From: Saturnia japonica
Taxonomy: Eukaryota > Arthropoda > Insecta > Lepidoptera > Saturniidae
Direction of reading: 5' to 3'
DNA: 64,000 nt
NCBI GenBank assembly: GCA_033032175.1
Contig: CM065311.1
Span: 2,225,190-2,289,189, forward strand
The notes beneath the pieces are model-generated. The model was not told where the DNA came from. It saw only the letters and a program-made list of their open reading frames with translations, and did not search any database. Positions 1 through 10,920 of this stretch are shown here, piece after piece. The translations under genes were made by a program, and so were the position numbers. How positions within the stretch are numbered: the first letter of the stretch is position 1; the number at the start of each line of letters is the position of its first letter.

Positions 1-357
1 ATATCGCAAAATTACTTATTGTGGCTTATGTATAAGAGATAGGCTTAAGCTATCACCGACTAAACTAAGGACTAATATTTAGTACAGTATTGTATTTACG
101 TATCAACCATTACGCCAGCGCACGCGGATAAAGCAGCTAGGGAGGGTTTCCGCTTCCGAATTACTTAACAAAAATCAATATTTAATTTAATTAATTTTAA
201 TTAATTAATTTAATGTTAGATAGCCTATACCTCGTGAATCTGTCTAACATATACAGAAGCAATTTTTGGAATCCGGTTGGTAGTTCCAGAGATTACCGTG
301 TTTAAACAAGCGATAAAAAACTTTTCCGCTTTATTATTTTATAATACAAAGTATAGA
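1..357 (-). mobile_element. Helitron-like non-autonomous element, cut by window start
   Basis: The right edge reads as the reverse complement of the start shared by several elements in this window (TCTATAC followed by AT-rich sequence), so the element runs on the minus strand and its 3' end lies outside the window. The body (the stretch around TTACGCCAGCGCACGCGG) matches 28070-28300 and 9200-9260, which are copies of the same family. No coding sequence is visible. Helitron-like is assigned from the termini and from insertion behaviour seen at other copies, not from a Rep/helicase gene. Confidence 0.6.
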
Positions 358-1020
358 TTTCACTTTAGCTAAAGAAACAACGAGCTTGTCACGTTCTAGA
401 CTTAATACAAATCGTTGCTGTAATCTGACTTCTAACAGATACCACAAATAGATAATATTATAAACTGATATAAGAAAGCCAACAATTCTGATGTTATTTG
501 CTTCATTAAATTTATATGTTGTGCACATAATACCACACAAAAATCTATAAGCAGCAAACAGTCAAGCAGCTCTCCTGATGGTATACGGTTACAGTAGCCT
601 ATGGACAGTTCAACACCTGCGGAGCTTTACATCCATTTTGCCGACCTCGGATACTAAAGTTCAATCTCTTTTTGAAGAGCACAATGTCTGGGCTAAAACG
701 TGCCTAAAACCCATTCCACAACCCTAGCGTACCTACGTATCCCGTTTAATCACGTCACGTCAAGTTATGACACGTCATATCACGTCACGACGTGTTTGAT
801 CTTAAGTGAAAATGTGACCGAAGATAGTAACATACCGCTAGGTACTTGGTAACAGTACCTACTTAACGAGTGCCCTACCTTTTTATGTTATGAAGAAGTC
901 AACAGATATGCAATACATCTGATGTTGAGAAGTTGATGTTGCCTATACCTATGTATATTCAACCTCAAAAAAGGACCGTTATTCTGAGGCAAGTCTTGAT
1001 AGTTTGCTACTCCTCAGAAA
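358..1020. other. Gene-free stretch with a LINE-tail scrap and CACGTCA cluster
   Basis: No supported gene. About 555-640 resembles the tail of the CR1-like LINE family found elsewhere here (CCTGATGGTA followed by AGCCTATGGAC). At 751-794 the heptamer CACGTCA occurs four times within 40 bp. Short open frames in this stretch have no recognisable composition. Confidence 0.4.
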
Positions 1021-1049
1021 TTAGTTGAAATGCCTCCTGTTCCAGTGCA

Positions 1050-1340
1050 TTTAGCGAATCACACCCTTCGAAATGGAACACAGCTGCTCGCACAGTGCTG
1101 CTGTGTGGAATAACCAGGTGGCGGTTGTGCTCCATCTCGACACGAACTAAAAAGTTCTCTATGACTCATTTTTGTGGTATCGTGGAGCTGTGGAACCTTC
1201 TTCCGGCCAGTGTGTTCCCTCCTTCTAACGACATCGGGTCCTTTAAGCGTAACGTGAAGAGGTATTTATGCTAGTCGGAATGACAACGGTGACCGCCGAT
1301 GGATTTATATTTCTCGGTGGTCGCCGTTGTGTATGGATTG
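1050..1340 (+). mobile_element. LINE 3' end fragment (RT C-terminus)
   Basis: In one plus frame around 1150-1272 the translation contains a tryptophan-asparagine-leucine-leucine-proline block, then SFKRNVKRYL and a stop. This is the C-terminal signature of Jockey/CR1-type LINE open reading frames (arginine-leucine-tryptophan-asparagine-x-leucine-proline, then FK and a basic end). Downstream, about 1285-1335, a GC-richer inverted segment (GGTGACCGCCGATGG versus TCGGTGGTCGCCG) resembles a LINE 3' UTR hairpin. Upstream is frameshifted. Dead fragment. Confidence 0.5.
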
Positions 1341-2135
1341 TGCTGTGCTTACCATCAGAGATAATATAATCAATGTGTCGGGCTATTGTATAAAAAAAGT
1401 TGAACCTTGCACTGGAGCTTGCTGTATAGTGCTATAAAATATCGATTAACTATTGATTTCAATCGATAGTCATTAGCATTATAGAACGGGATATTTTTGT
1501 AATTACACGGAAGATTTGCACGAGTGGCCTTTTATTCAAATTACTAAAGTACGCAATCTTTGTTTTTTTTGTAACGAAGTTCCCATCCTCCGGATTTATA
1601 TGAGAAAATTGTCCTACTGATATCAAAAAGAGACAAACACATACATCTATAGGACTTAGCATGCGAGTGAATGACATGGAATATAGGTACACGATTAATG
1701 GAGGTTCTGGTTTTCACGCCTATGATCGTCGTCGAATTGGCCTAGTTTTGTTTTCGCTGTCATACCTCGACGGGCTGACATATATTATATTCCGTACTAA
1801 AAACCAATCGATGATCAATCGATTAACCGATTGTTTATTAAACTATTGATTGTCCCAAAAACTGACGTTTTACCAACACAATCACCACTCTTACAGATCG
1901 AAGCCATTATCGCTTCAAATGGCCTTAAAATCATATTGTAGGTTAGGCGCCCTAAAAGCGCGATTTACTTCTCGGAGCCATGGCTCCTGTGGCACTAGGA
2001 TTGAAAACACCTTTGGGCATGAGAATAATAAAATAAATAATCACAAGTTATGTTGACCTAGTTAATAGACGAAAGTTTCATGATGAAATTACGAATTAAT
2101 TTATTTCGAATTTTGTTTCATATTTTCTCTTGGTT
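1341..2135. other. Gene-free AT-rich stretch
   Basis: No gene supported. About 1570-1660 resembles the SINE-like family with a GTAACGAAGTTCC motif seen at 6520, 12300 and 30000. Several ATCGAT-type palindromes occur at 1442-1470 and 1805-1835. The open frames here are short and lack recognisable domains. Confidence 0.3.
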
Positions 2136-2139
2136 TTGA

Positions 2140-2470
2140 AGCAATGATGGCTCAGTTGTTAGCGTGTACGGATATCGCGTCGCTCAACGTTAGTTTTAAT
2201 TCATGCAGTGAGCCTGAGCTTTCGGTGAAAGGAAACATCGTGATGAAACTATAGCATGCCTTTGGTAACGCCCTCCTGGCTAACTACCACCCTCAAGTTG
2301 AAAATCTGTCGCCAAGCACCAATTGGTGTGTCCCAGCAGCTGCACTTGAGAGCCAGTCTTTCACTAAGCTTAGCGTGCCATCATCTTGGGCCAAATCGTC
2401 ACTGAAGATCAGGGGAGATTGTGGCCATAACGCTAAACCTATTACGATAAAAAAAGAAGTTCATTAGACC
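2140..2470 (+). repeat. Possible tRNA-derived SINE
   Basis: The stretch TGGCTCAGTTGTTAGCGTG near 2149 resembles a tRNA internal box A. The expected box B about 40-50 bp further on is degenerate. It is followed by GAAAGGAAACATCGTGATGAAAC-like sequence and a GC-balanced tail. Only one copy is in the window, so the SINE call rests on box A alone. Confidence 0.3.
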
Positions 2471-2479
2471 TGAAAAAAA

Positions 2480-3080
2480 TGCCGATTGAAATCAACCTGT
2501 ATTATTTGATATCTTACTGTTTATGATACAGCAGGTGTGCTGTTATAAATCTACAAGGTAAGAATTCATGACACAAGATTTGCACTGCGGTTTTTCTCGC
2601 GTTTGATTGTTAAATTTCTGATTGGAAACATACTGTACTTCGGCGTACAAGAATGTTTAGTTTAGACATTCACAGTTCGGGCCTTCTCGGTGATGCTCTG
2701 TTCTCGTCGGGCGTTCATCAAAGCCTCGGCCGTGAGACACTCTGCGTTCTCCACGCTGCCCGCCAAATCATTATTTTAATAATTATTTTCGCTTAGCGTA
2801 ATTTCGGACTAACACTTTATGTATGTATTACCGTCAGAAATTTGCACCTTCTGCCGTTGGCTGGCTTTTCATCCTCACAAAATGGTATCTTTGTTATTTG
2901 GCTTACACTAATACTCAGGTAAGAATTTCCTTCTAAATGTGTTAGGTTATGTTTTTGAAAATAGCTTTTTCACTGTTCTATAAAACTATTATAATTAAGT
3001 AAAGTGGGTGTGTTTATCCATACATTTTTTTGGTTTTTAAATGTATTAGCTAATAGAAATCTATGTTCAGGCTGATGTTT
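2480..3080. other. Unassigned stretch
   Basis: No gene recognised. A GC-richer island at about 2665-2765 is open in a minus-strand frame (contains ECLTAEALMNARREQ) but it has no start, no splice-site support and no family I recognise. It could be an exon or TE scrap. Confidence 0.3.
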
Positions 3081-3084
3081 TAAG

Positions 3085-3480
3085 GCTGTAAGGTTCTCTA
3101 TAATCTTCCCGTCATGTACGCTAAGATTGTGGAATGGGTTACCCAGCACGGCTTTCCCCCAGGGCTATGACATGGGGCTCTTCAAAAAGGTATTGAAATA
3201 CGGTCTCCAAGGTCGACAACATGGCTGTGTGGGTAAATATTGAAAAGGGTGGGTCCTCCGACCAGACGGGTGTTATGTCTGGCGGGCAGCTGCCCCACTG
3301 CTGTTGTAAGGTTCTTGTATATATACTCACTTGTATGTGGCGAGATAGATGTCCCTATTTAGGATGCGTCAGTTAAGGCGAGGATAGATGTCGCTATGTC
3401 GATTTCGCTATAACTGTAATGACAGTAATAATTTACTACCAGGTGGGCCATATGCCTACTTGCTGCACGTTCTCATAAAA
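3085..3480 (+). mobile_element. LINE 3' end fragment with tail
   Basis: A plus frame at about 3125-3235 reads LWNGLPSTAFPQGYDMGLFK then a gly-arg-gln run. This matches the C-terminal block of CR1/Jockey-type LINE proteins (RLWNxLPxxVFPxxYxxGxFK). It is followed by a 3' tail with CAGGTGGGCCATATGCCTAC near 3441 and a poly(A)-like run, the same type of tail as at 5800, 40600 and 55350. Truncated and non-functional. Confidence 0.6.
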
Positions 3481-3519
3481 AAAAATTGTTCAGTTCCTAA
3501 GGGTTGTAGTTATGATGTT

Positions 3520-3940
3520 AGGTAGCCTGTAACCTTCCTCAATAAATAGGCTATAATAAAAATAATTTTTCAAAGACTAACTAGTTAGCAAGATTAGCGC
3601 GTTTAAACAAACATAAAAACAAACTATTGACTTTCATAACATATATACATATATAGATAGCGATAATCCACATTAATAAATAAAAAAATTATCAAAATTA
3701 AAAACAAGAATCTACATTTCGTCGGTGTTATATTATTATTATTTTTTTCATGGTACTACTGATAAAAATAACAGATAGATGTCACTAAGTTGTATCGAAA
3801 AAGATAGTAGGTAGGGGGAGGGGGGCTGCCGGATCACAACACATTACGTAACACGAAGAAATAATCGTCATTAAAAAAAAAACATTTGCTATAGCACCTC
3901 AGTTCCAGGGCACTCCTTTAAAGATCTTTACTAATAACAA
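3520..3940. other. AT-rich stretch with Helitron scrap
   Basis: About 3530-3610 (CCTTCCTCAATAAATAGGCT onward) matches about 30655-30735 and the interior of the Helitron-like elements. The remainder is AT-rich with poly(A/T) runs; no gene was seen. Confidence 0.35.
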
Positions 3941-3944
3941 GATC

Positions 3945-4284
3945 CTTAGTGTCGATATATCCAGCGATGTGCAATTTCGGAGTCATTTGGAGAACAAGGT
4001 CAAATTAGCAGCTAAAAAGCTGGGTATTCTCAATCAGGTCCAAGCAGTACTTCACAACGAGTCAACGACTTGTGCTGTATAAAGCAAAGGTACAACCTCA
4101 CATGTAGTACTGCTCACATTTGTTGCCAGCTTTCTTATCTTGACTCAGTGCAAAGGCCTATTCGTATTCTCGACGATCCCGAAGTGACATGCGATCTAGA
4201 CATCTTACAACTTCGCAGAGACTTCGGGTCACTTTGCCTCTTCTACCGCATATACAATGGAGAATGTTCTCAGGAACTTTTCTA
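3945..4284 (+). pseudogene. LINE reverse-transcriptase C-terminal remnant (CR1/Jockey-like)
   Basis: Plus frames give VQFRSHLENKVKLAAKKLGI, then, after an internal stop and frameshift, LRRDFGSLCLFYRIYNGECS and QELF. These are the thumb/C-terminal blocks of a lepidopteran LINE family (a ladder of KxxLAxKKLGVLN, then VQRRAxRIxxD, then FYRIYxGECSEELF). The same family supplies the tails at 5134, 10915, 41270 (minus) and 54690. The protein stops abruptly after QELF, where a different LINE begins. Confidence 0.7.
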
Positions 4285-4920
4285 GGTAAAAATAACAGAC
4301 TAATCCTGCGATGGGTCCCGGGGCATGCAGGAGTTTCAGGAAACGAGTCTGTGGATGAACTTGCAAAAGCCGGAGCTGCGGAAAAACAGATTGGTCCTGA
4401 ACCATTCTGTGGTATCCCAAAAAGCCTTGTTCGATTGACCATAAGGAACCATTACAACCAAGAGGCAATAATGTTCTGGTACAATTTACCAGGACAAAAT
4501 CATTCCAAAGAGCTTATTGGCGCTTTTAACCAGCGTAGGGCTGGAGAAGCTCTGATGCTCAGTAGGAATCAGCTACGAATCTTAGTAAGGGCACTCACTG
4601 GACACTGTTATCTAAATAAACATTTGTACAACATAGGTGTCCAGGGCACAAAAGATTGCAGATTCTGCAAAAGTGCGGACGAAACTCCAAAGCACCTCTT
4701 GTGTGATTGTGACCCACTAATACCTAAACGTAACCGGATTCTGGGAAAGCACGTGCTGCTTCCAGAAGAGGTTCAGTTGCTCTCTGCCAATAAAGTCCTG
4801 CAGTTCATCAAAGCTATAGGACTTCATGGGGAGCTTTAGCAGTGTGGGGCGATCACAATAGATCACATTGGTCGCAGTGATACAGGACTACATAAGCCTG
4901 CACATCCCCCGTTTAGAATA
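4285..4920 (+). mobile_element. LINE 3' end: RNase H domain and zinc-knuckle-like C-terminus
   Basis: The reading frame to the stop at 4839 encodes an RNase H C-terminal block (LRWVPGHAGVSGNESVDELA, with the conserved HAG..GNE.VDELA pattern) followed by a C..C...H....C-type cluster (CRFCKSADETPKHLLCDCD). This order, RNase H then a cysteine/histidine end, is the 3' end of an I/Loa/R1-like LINE ORF2. The 3' UTR runs to an ATA-rich tail at 4917-4930. The 5' part, with RT and endonuclease, is missing, as expected of 5'-truncated retrotransposition. The frame is uninterrupted for about 185 codons, so it is younger than its neighbours. Confidence 0.75.
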
Positions 4921-4929
4921 ATAATAATA

Positions 4930-5100
4930 ACCTCATAATTCGGTCATTTATAAACTGATTTACAAAATTATTTTTTTGTTGGAAGGAGGATTTTTCAAGT
5001 GATTCTCATTTTAATTTAATTGGCATTGGACCTTGGATTTCGAAGATACACCTGAAAACTCTTCAAAATCGAAGAGGAAATGTATAGTAATTTATATTTA
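4930..5100 (+). repeat. Dispersed repeat, TTGTTGGAAAGG family
   Basis: This block (TTTTTTTGTTGGAAGGAGGA, then CATTGGACCTTGGATTTCGA) recurs at about 7735-7885, 13515-13665, 39465-39625, 41335-41425 (inverted), 52665-52800 and 54510-54620. At 5134, 41270 and 54690 it precedes the same CR1-like LINE tail, suggesting it is part of that composite repeat. No coding sequence. Confidence 0.6.
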
Positions 5101-5139
5101 AGTAGGAGTATGATAATCCAAAAGTAGGTATGTTTCTAA

Positions 5140-5850
5140 CTAAGGACGTTCTGAACTAAATACGACTGCGAAGGTACAACGGAACTCTTTAACAACAAAC
5201 AGCACGAATGTGGAAGGTTCCTCCCTTGCTTCCTTATACGTGTTCTACCGTATAATGGGTTGTGTTGGTAGGAATTGTTAGGTATGATGCCAACGGTTAC
5301 TTTACACCATCACACTGCTCGCCGTAGGCAGGGAGTTTATCCTCACACTTTAGAACCTAAATGGTCACCGACAATATGGTTTTAAAGCAATTTCCTTCCT
5401 CGGAAGTTGGGGTTGTTAAATAAGCTCCCTGCTGAGGTTTTCCCTAGGGACTACAGTATGGGGTTCTTAAAAAAGGAGGGTTTTTAATGGGTCGGCAACG
5501 CACATGTGATACTTCTGGTGTTGCAAGCGTCCATAGGCTGCGAAGACTGCATGCTTGTTTCCCACCATCGTGGTATAAAAAAAGGTAGATAGAGGTAGGG
5601 CGAAGAAAAAATTCCATGGAGATTTCTCTCCACTTGGGACAGTCCAAATATTCGAATACGGTACATAATATCGCAGCCAAATAACCTAGTATTGTGTTCC
5701 TATGGTGAGTAAGGGTTTCAGAGCTTTATTGGGCAGGGGAGTTCAAGGTCACACTAGTGATATCTATATGCGTCCATAGGCTACGGTATCCGCTTACTAT
5801 TAGGCGGGATGTGTACTTGTTTGCCACCTTTGTTGTATAAAAACAGGTAC
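5140..5850 (+). mobile_element. CR1-like LINE 3' end, unit 1
   Basis: Decayed C-terminal coding remnant (YRIMGC and LNKLPA-type blocks in broken frames), followed by a 3' tail with GTCCATAGGCTGCGAAGAC and a second tail ending TTTGCCACCTTTGTTGTATA. It is homologous to 40560-41270 (minus) and 54690-55420. The 78-residue minus-strand open frame at 5444-5680 is antisense to this LINE and not a gene. Confidence 0.7.
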
Positions 5851-6490
5851 CAAAACTCCGTAATAAAACAATAGATCCTTGCTATGTTTGGGTTTCCCTC
5901 TTAAATTTCCGATAAATATTTTATTTACGACGGATTTCCGCAAAGTAACACCTTCGTTAATCAATTCATAGCATTTTGTTTTCATATACTGTTTAAAGTT
6001 TTCATGTATTTAATTTGATAAGGCTAATCATATCTGCTTTATCTAATTTTATCAAAGATCATTGTCGATTTCAGACTTCCTTCTTATTTTTTATAATTAT
6101 GTTAATATTAATATGATAAAATCTTAATGTTAGTTTAACTAAAGATTTTAAACAATCAAATTAATTTGCGCCCTTTTTTAATACCACTGGAGACAACATC
6201 AACTTAGTTAATTCGGCTGAGTCAAGAATGGCTCTTTCTACCTTCTATTTTTTTAAGAGTTTGATATTTCAAAACAGCCAAATTATTGGATTTATTTCAA
6301 AACAATTTTCAGTGTCTGTTAACAGAGTAATCTTTTTAAGGTTATATTTGTACTAAAAAATGCTAAAAAGGGACACAATTTTAAAATGATATTAACTGAA
6401 AATATGGAATTACTGCGAAAGTTTTTTAAATATAATTATGGAAAATGTTAACGATTACATTACGGTGTATTGAAAGTTACTTTTTAACAA
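5851..6490. other. AT-rich spacer of the duplicated unit
   Basis: No gene. The start (CCAAAACTCCGTAATAAAAC) is shared with 55410 and 40560, marking the end of the LINE-tail composite. The rest, to about 6490, is AT-rich without recognised features. Its duplicate is 11632-12270. Confidence 0.4.
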
Positions 6491-6499
6491 ATATCCATG

Positions 6500-6860
6500 C
6501 TTCAAGCATTGCTTCTTTTGTAACAAAGTTACTTATCGCGGGAGGGAGGGAGTGGGGCTCCCACCCTAAACTGAAAAAAGTGACGGACCCGACCGACACT
6601 AAAAACAAACATACATACATAACATATATGATTTTCAAAACTATGACAGTCGTAGAATTGGCTCATCTTTATTGTATTATTTTTGTATATATAGTTATGA
6701 AAATATTTTTTTTTTAATATTTTCATAACTTTATAAACAAAAACTAAGAAAAAAAAGTTTATAGAAGTTCTGAAACAGCGGGACTCGAACTATCGAATAC
6801 TCTTACTGAACATACAACAGTGCGTTAATCTTATACAAATAAAAAACTCGTGTCACGATG
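6500..6860 (-). repeat. tRNA-type SINE-like repeat with internal hairpin
   Basis: Read on the minus strand, AGTTCGAGTCCCGCTG (near 6783-6798) resembles a tRNA box B, and the far end carries ACTTTTTTCAGTTTAGGGTG. The latter block recurs at about 12340, 30035 and 45655. An inverted repeat AGTTATGAAAATATT / AATATTTTCATAACT with a short T-rich loop sits at 6693-6729, probably a small insertion. The duplicate is at 12280-12640. Confidence 0.5.
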
Positions 6861-7734
6861 TTTATTCGAAATAAACTCCGAAACTATTGAACCGATTTTG
6901 ATCAAATTTTGCAACTATCTATAATTTGGCTTAACTTAAAAGATAGGGTAGTTTTTATCACAATTTTTGACCTCAATATTTAATAAAGCAAATGAAATGT
7001 TTGTTAAACGACAATAATATATATTTATTGGTTACTTCTATGAATTTCTAATACATGTCGGTGTAAGTTAATTCATCGATACAACTCTCTAACATTGTTT
7101 GACATCTACGTTGCTTATACATCCGGTAGACGGCGTTGAGTTTCGATTTCTAGATAATACATTCTATTTCTCATCTTAATTGTTTAAGTACACAATATAA
7201 AATAGTACTATTTTAATTTTTCCGAGACGATGGTTTATAACTACACCTCGCGAGTTTTTTTTAGTTTATTATTTTTATATAAAAATATGTCGTAAATATA
7301 ATTTTTTTTTGTGTTCTACTAGCTGACCCAGCAAACTTTGTTCTGCCCTTTTCAGTACTTAAGAAGTCGGACAGAGCGCCACCTGTCGCGTTCACGGTAA
7401 ACATAACACACATCTTTTATTTGGAGAACAAAATCCCTTTCAATAATTATGTTTCAAAATGCTTTATATACACTACCTCTGTAGGTTAACTATGATAGAT
7501 AGCGAACAAAATAATATCCGTTTCAACATCTAATTTAACCAAGTTTCTGCTACACCGGATACTTCAAAATTATTCAGAACTTTACAGAGTGTCCATTCCG
7601 ATAAATTCAGATCAGCGCAGAAAATCAATAGTTCGTTCACAAAGTTTCAAAACAGATCGCATACTCTTTATTACCCGACTTCAAAAAAAGAGACGTTACT
7701 CAATTTCAATGTTTTTTTAATGGATGTTCAGCTA

Positions 7735-7890
7735 TAACTTCTTTGTTTATGAACCGATTTGTATGATTATTTTTTGTTGGAAAGGGGATACCTTAAGGGT
7801 GGTCCCATTTTAATTTATTGGCATTGGCCCTTCAACTTCGAAGATACACGTGGGAAATCTTCAAAATCTTTGATGTTGGTTTTCTTTTTG
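7735..7890 (+). repeat. TTGTTGGAAAGG-family repeat, unit 1
   Basis: Contains TTTTTTGTTGGAAAGGGGAT, then GGTCCCATTTTAATTTATTG and CATTGGCCC, matching the dispersed family at 4930, 39465, 52665 and 54510. The plus-strand open frame over it (75 codons) is just the repeat read through. The duplicate is at 13515-13670. Confidence 0.6.
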
Positions 7891-7986
7891 ATAAAAGTTG
7901 TCTTGTTATTACCGGGAGTCACTAGTATCTGTTATTTTAAACTATCATTCAACTACCTACTTTTTCACAAACATGTACTAGTTTAA

Positions 7987-8526
7987 TCTATACTAATATT
8001 ATAAAGCTGAAGAGTTTATTTGTTTGGTTGAACACGCTAATCTCAGGAACTACTGTTTGTAATGGAAAAATTATATTAGTGTTTGATAGCCCATTTATCG
8101 AGGAAGGCTATAAGTTATATAACATCACGCTACGAGCAATAGGAGCGGAGCACCAATGAAAAATATTGCAAAAATGGAGAAAATTTATTTTGTGATGAAA
8201 ACCTTTTTGTATTTTCCATTGTGAATAAGATAATTATATAGAACTAGCGGTGCCCCACGGTTTTACCCGTGTTAATTTTATATGACAAATATCGCCACGC
8301 ACCCCCGTGTAGGCAATTTTTTATACTTTGTGTAAAACTATAGATATTTTTATGAGGAATAAATTAACTTTTCAAACTATAGTATAAGCCTATGTTACTC
8401 GCTGATACTGTGGCTTTATATTGGTGAAAGAATTTTTATCTATTACAAACAAAAAACAAACAAAAAATCAAACAAAAAACAAACCTAAAAACGAAATCTT
8501 TCCTCTTTTTATTATATTGGTATAGA
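7987..8526. mobile_element. Pair of Helitron-like elements, unit 1
   Basis: 7987 starts TCTATACTAATATTATAAAG and follows the family consensus (ATCTCAGGAACTACTG, then AGCGGAGCACCAATGAA) to about 8170, where the 3' end is lost. 8244-8526 is a second member on the opposite strand: its minus-strand start (TCTATACCAATATAATAAAA) is at 8526 and its 3' end (GGGGCACCGCTAG before T) is at 8244. The duplicate pair is at 13768-14297. Confidence 0.65.
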
Positions 8527-8837
8527 TATGTCTAAATGTGTGACTTTGTATAAAACATGAACTTCCAAAGATTGAGAGGTGATTATTTTGATTAGACAAT
8601 AAACTGTGATAATGAACAGCAGTGGATGTACGCCGTTGATGACGCCAGATGGATATAGCTCCATATCACAAGGTAAGATCTTGCTTGATATTGTTATTAA
8701 CTTACGTTTAGCTATCGAATTAATTTTATTGCAAGAAAAAACATCATAAATTAATAATTATTACAACAATTAATGTTTCCGAGTATTTTTATTTTAGATC
8801 TTCAATATACCAACAGAATAATTTTATAAATGTTACT

Positions 8838-9270
8838 ACCCTCGCTCCACGGTTTCACGCGTGTTAATTTATCCGATAAACACCGTGCCGCACCGCCAAC
8901 GCGCCGTAGTTGCTTCCGGACAAATTTTTAATTTTCCATTATCTCCTAAACTATGTGCCCAAAAACATTATATAACAAGCACAATTTAACTACATAAATT
9001 GTCTTTAAGATGAAGTAACTTTTGTTTGTAAAAATTAATATGCCGTACCTAAACATATTGCTCATAAATTTCTTTTTAATATTGAACAAATTTTTGTCAC
9101 AAAGTACCTTAGTGTGGCGTATGTATAAAAGATAGGCATATGGTATTTCGAACTTTTTTTAGATATACTATGGACCAATATTTTTGTTTATATTTACGTA
9201 CCTATCATTAACCATTACGCTAGTGCACGCGGATAAAACAGTTCGGGAGCACTTCCAACTTACAAAACTC
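8838..9270 (-). mobile_element. Truncated Helitron-like element, unit 1
   Basis: CCACGGTTTCACGCGTGTTA (3' end region on the minus strand) through CATTACGCTAGTGCACGCGG matches the interior of the 27675-28303 element. The 5' start (TCTATAC) is missing. The duplicate is at 14606-15045. The 79-residue minus-strand open frame at 9168-9407 lies across its broken edge and is not supported. Confidence 0.5.
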
Positions 9271-9673
9271 AGATATTTAAGACTAGCTGAGAGTTGAATT
9301 GTACTGTTATGTGTCCGTTGGAGCCTAGCTATCATAATATTGAGCCTAGCGTTTTTACCGCGGCAAACTTGCAAGTACGTCGATACAGACGTGCTGTAAA
9401 CGTACATTTATGAAAGCACACTACAAATATAATTATTACAACCGTGTATAGTATAGGAAGCGCTACGCACTGAAAAGGCGCTGTTTACGCTAGTCTTTAT
9501 CGCGTTTCATCTGCGTAGGTATCTTTACGAATGGAATCAATCTTCTACTATTGTAACTATATGTGTATTATATTTATGAATTCAGTATTACTTCTCTTTC
9601 ATTTGATATCCCCACTCGAAACGATAGAAAAAAAATCAGAGACACCCCATTTTTTTCATGTAATATCCAACAC

Positions 9674-10488
9674 TAGGGGAGACCGGGTACAAAAGTAACA
9701 GCGGGTCGAAAATAACAAACGCTCTGTAGATTTGTCTAATAGCCGACAAAATGCGCGCCATCGATGAATGTTAGCTTGCGACGGCTTCAACGCTTGTGAT
9801 CAGTCGCTGCAACTGCACCACGTCTTTAAATTGTATTAGAGAAAGATAATTGATTCTATGTACCAAAAGTAAGTTTTTTGTAGTTTATTTATTTAGTATT
9901 TACGTACCTAGTGTTAAGATGATAATACCAATGTGACTATTTGCTTACTAAATTGTAATTTGATTGTCCATAGCATGTTATAAATGATTTTTGTGCAAGA
10001 GATTCAGTTTTAGAGTAGTGACCCATGCAACAACAACAACAAGGTTGGGTACAAAAGTAACATAATACCACGGGGACAAAAAACGTCAGCCGAGAGCTGA
10101 TCCAAGAACTGTTTTATACTGATACATGTCCTGTTATTTTTAGTGCAAGAACTGTTTAATTTTTGTTTTTTTTTTTTGTTCCATTTGTACTAAAAAGTAG
10201 TTTGATTTAATCTTGTGGTTACTTTTCATTGTACACATAATATTGCACAGGAACATAACTATGTTACTTTCGACCCGTCACTGTGTTACTTTCGATCTGA
10301 CACTTAGGACGAAAGTAACAAATTATTTTTAAAAAATACAGCTTTGTAATTGTTAGAAGCAAAATATATTAAATAAAATGATACTGTACATTTGTAGAGT
10401 ATAAATATCCATTTTATCGAAAATATGATTGATAACCGGAAATCAAAGTAAAAGTACAAAGTGTTACTTTTGTACCCGGTCTCCCCTA
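9674..10488. mobile_element. TIR element with GTACAAAAGTAACA iterons, unit 1
   Basis: The ends are perfect inverted repeats of about 27 bp: left begins TAGGGGAGACCGGGTACAAA at 9674 and right ends TACCCGGTCTCCCCTA at 10488. If the outermost TA pair is the target duplication, the element is 9676-10486 and of Tc1/mariner-type target preference. Internally the motif GGGTACAAAAGTAACA and a variant with GTCGAAAGTAAC recur in both orientations (about 9705, 10045, 10265, 10290, 10310). No transposase is encoded, so it is non-autonomous. The family was not recognised. Confidence 0.75.
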
Positions 10489-10920
10489 TATATAGTCATA
10501 GATTAATAATGATGAAGCAAAGCGAAAACCAATAGTTAATCTATGTAAGTATAAAGTTTAGCCTATGTCACCCGGATCATAATAAAGAACCGATTGACAC
10601 CTCATTCATCAGAAGAGTAGTTTTGGCGCTGTAGGTGGAATATACCTAAATACAAACATAGTGTACATAGACCCATTGGCCTGACATAATATTTTATTGT
10701 ATTTTGGTAAAATTACAATAATTTAGAGTTAAATACTTCTGGCACAGAGATATTTCGTTGGAGATTTGTCTCTAGTTGGGGCAGTCTGATTGCTCGAAAT
10801 ACATCCACCCTACATATACCTAAACTTATGTTGTGTTTCTGCGTTGAGTATGTTTTCAAGGGGTAGGGTTTCAAGGTACGGTAGCCACTTACCATCAGGC
10901 TGGTTATATGCTTATTCTAA

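Larger units (their letters stand above)
5134..10914 (+). repeat. Tandem duplication, unit 1 (5781 bp)
   Basis: Sequence from TTCTAACTAAGGACG at 5134 recurs from 10915 with an offset of 5781, and homology continues through to the ends of both units. Shared content in order: LINE tail, AT-rich spacer, tRNA-type SINE, TTGTTGGAAAGG repeat, Helitron-like elements, an element with terminal inverted repeats, and a second LINE tail. The unit boundary shares only TTC (5134-5136, 10915-10917, 16701-16703), which looks like microhomology rather than recombination between long repeats. Confidence 0.93.

Noticed and set aside
5444..5680. 78-codon minus frame, duplicated at 11225-11461
   Set aside because: Antisense to a decayed LINE tail and identical only because of the tandem duplication.
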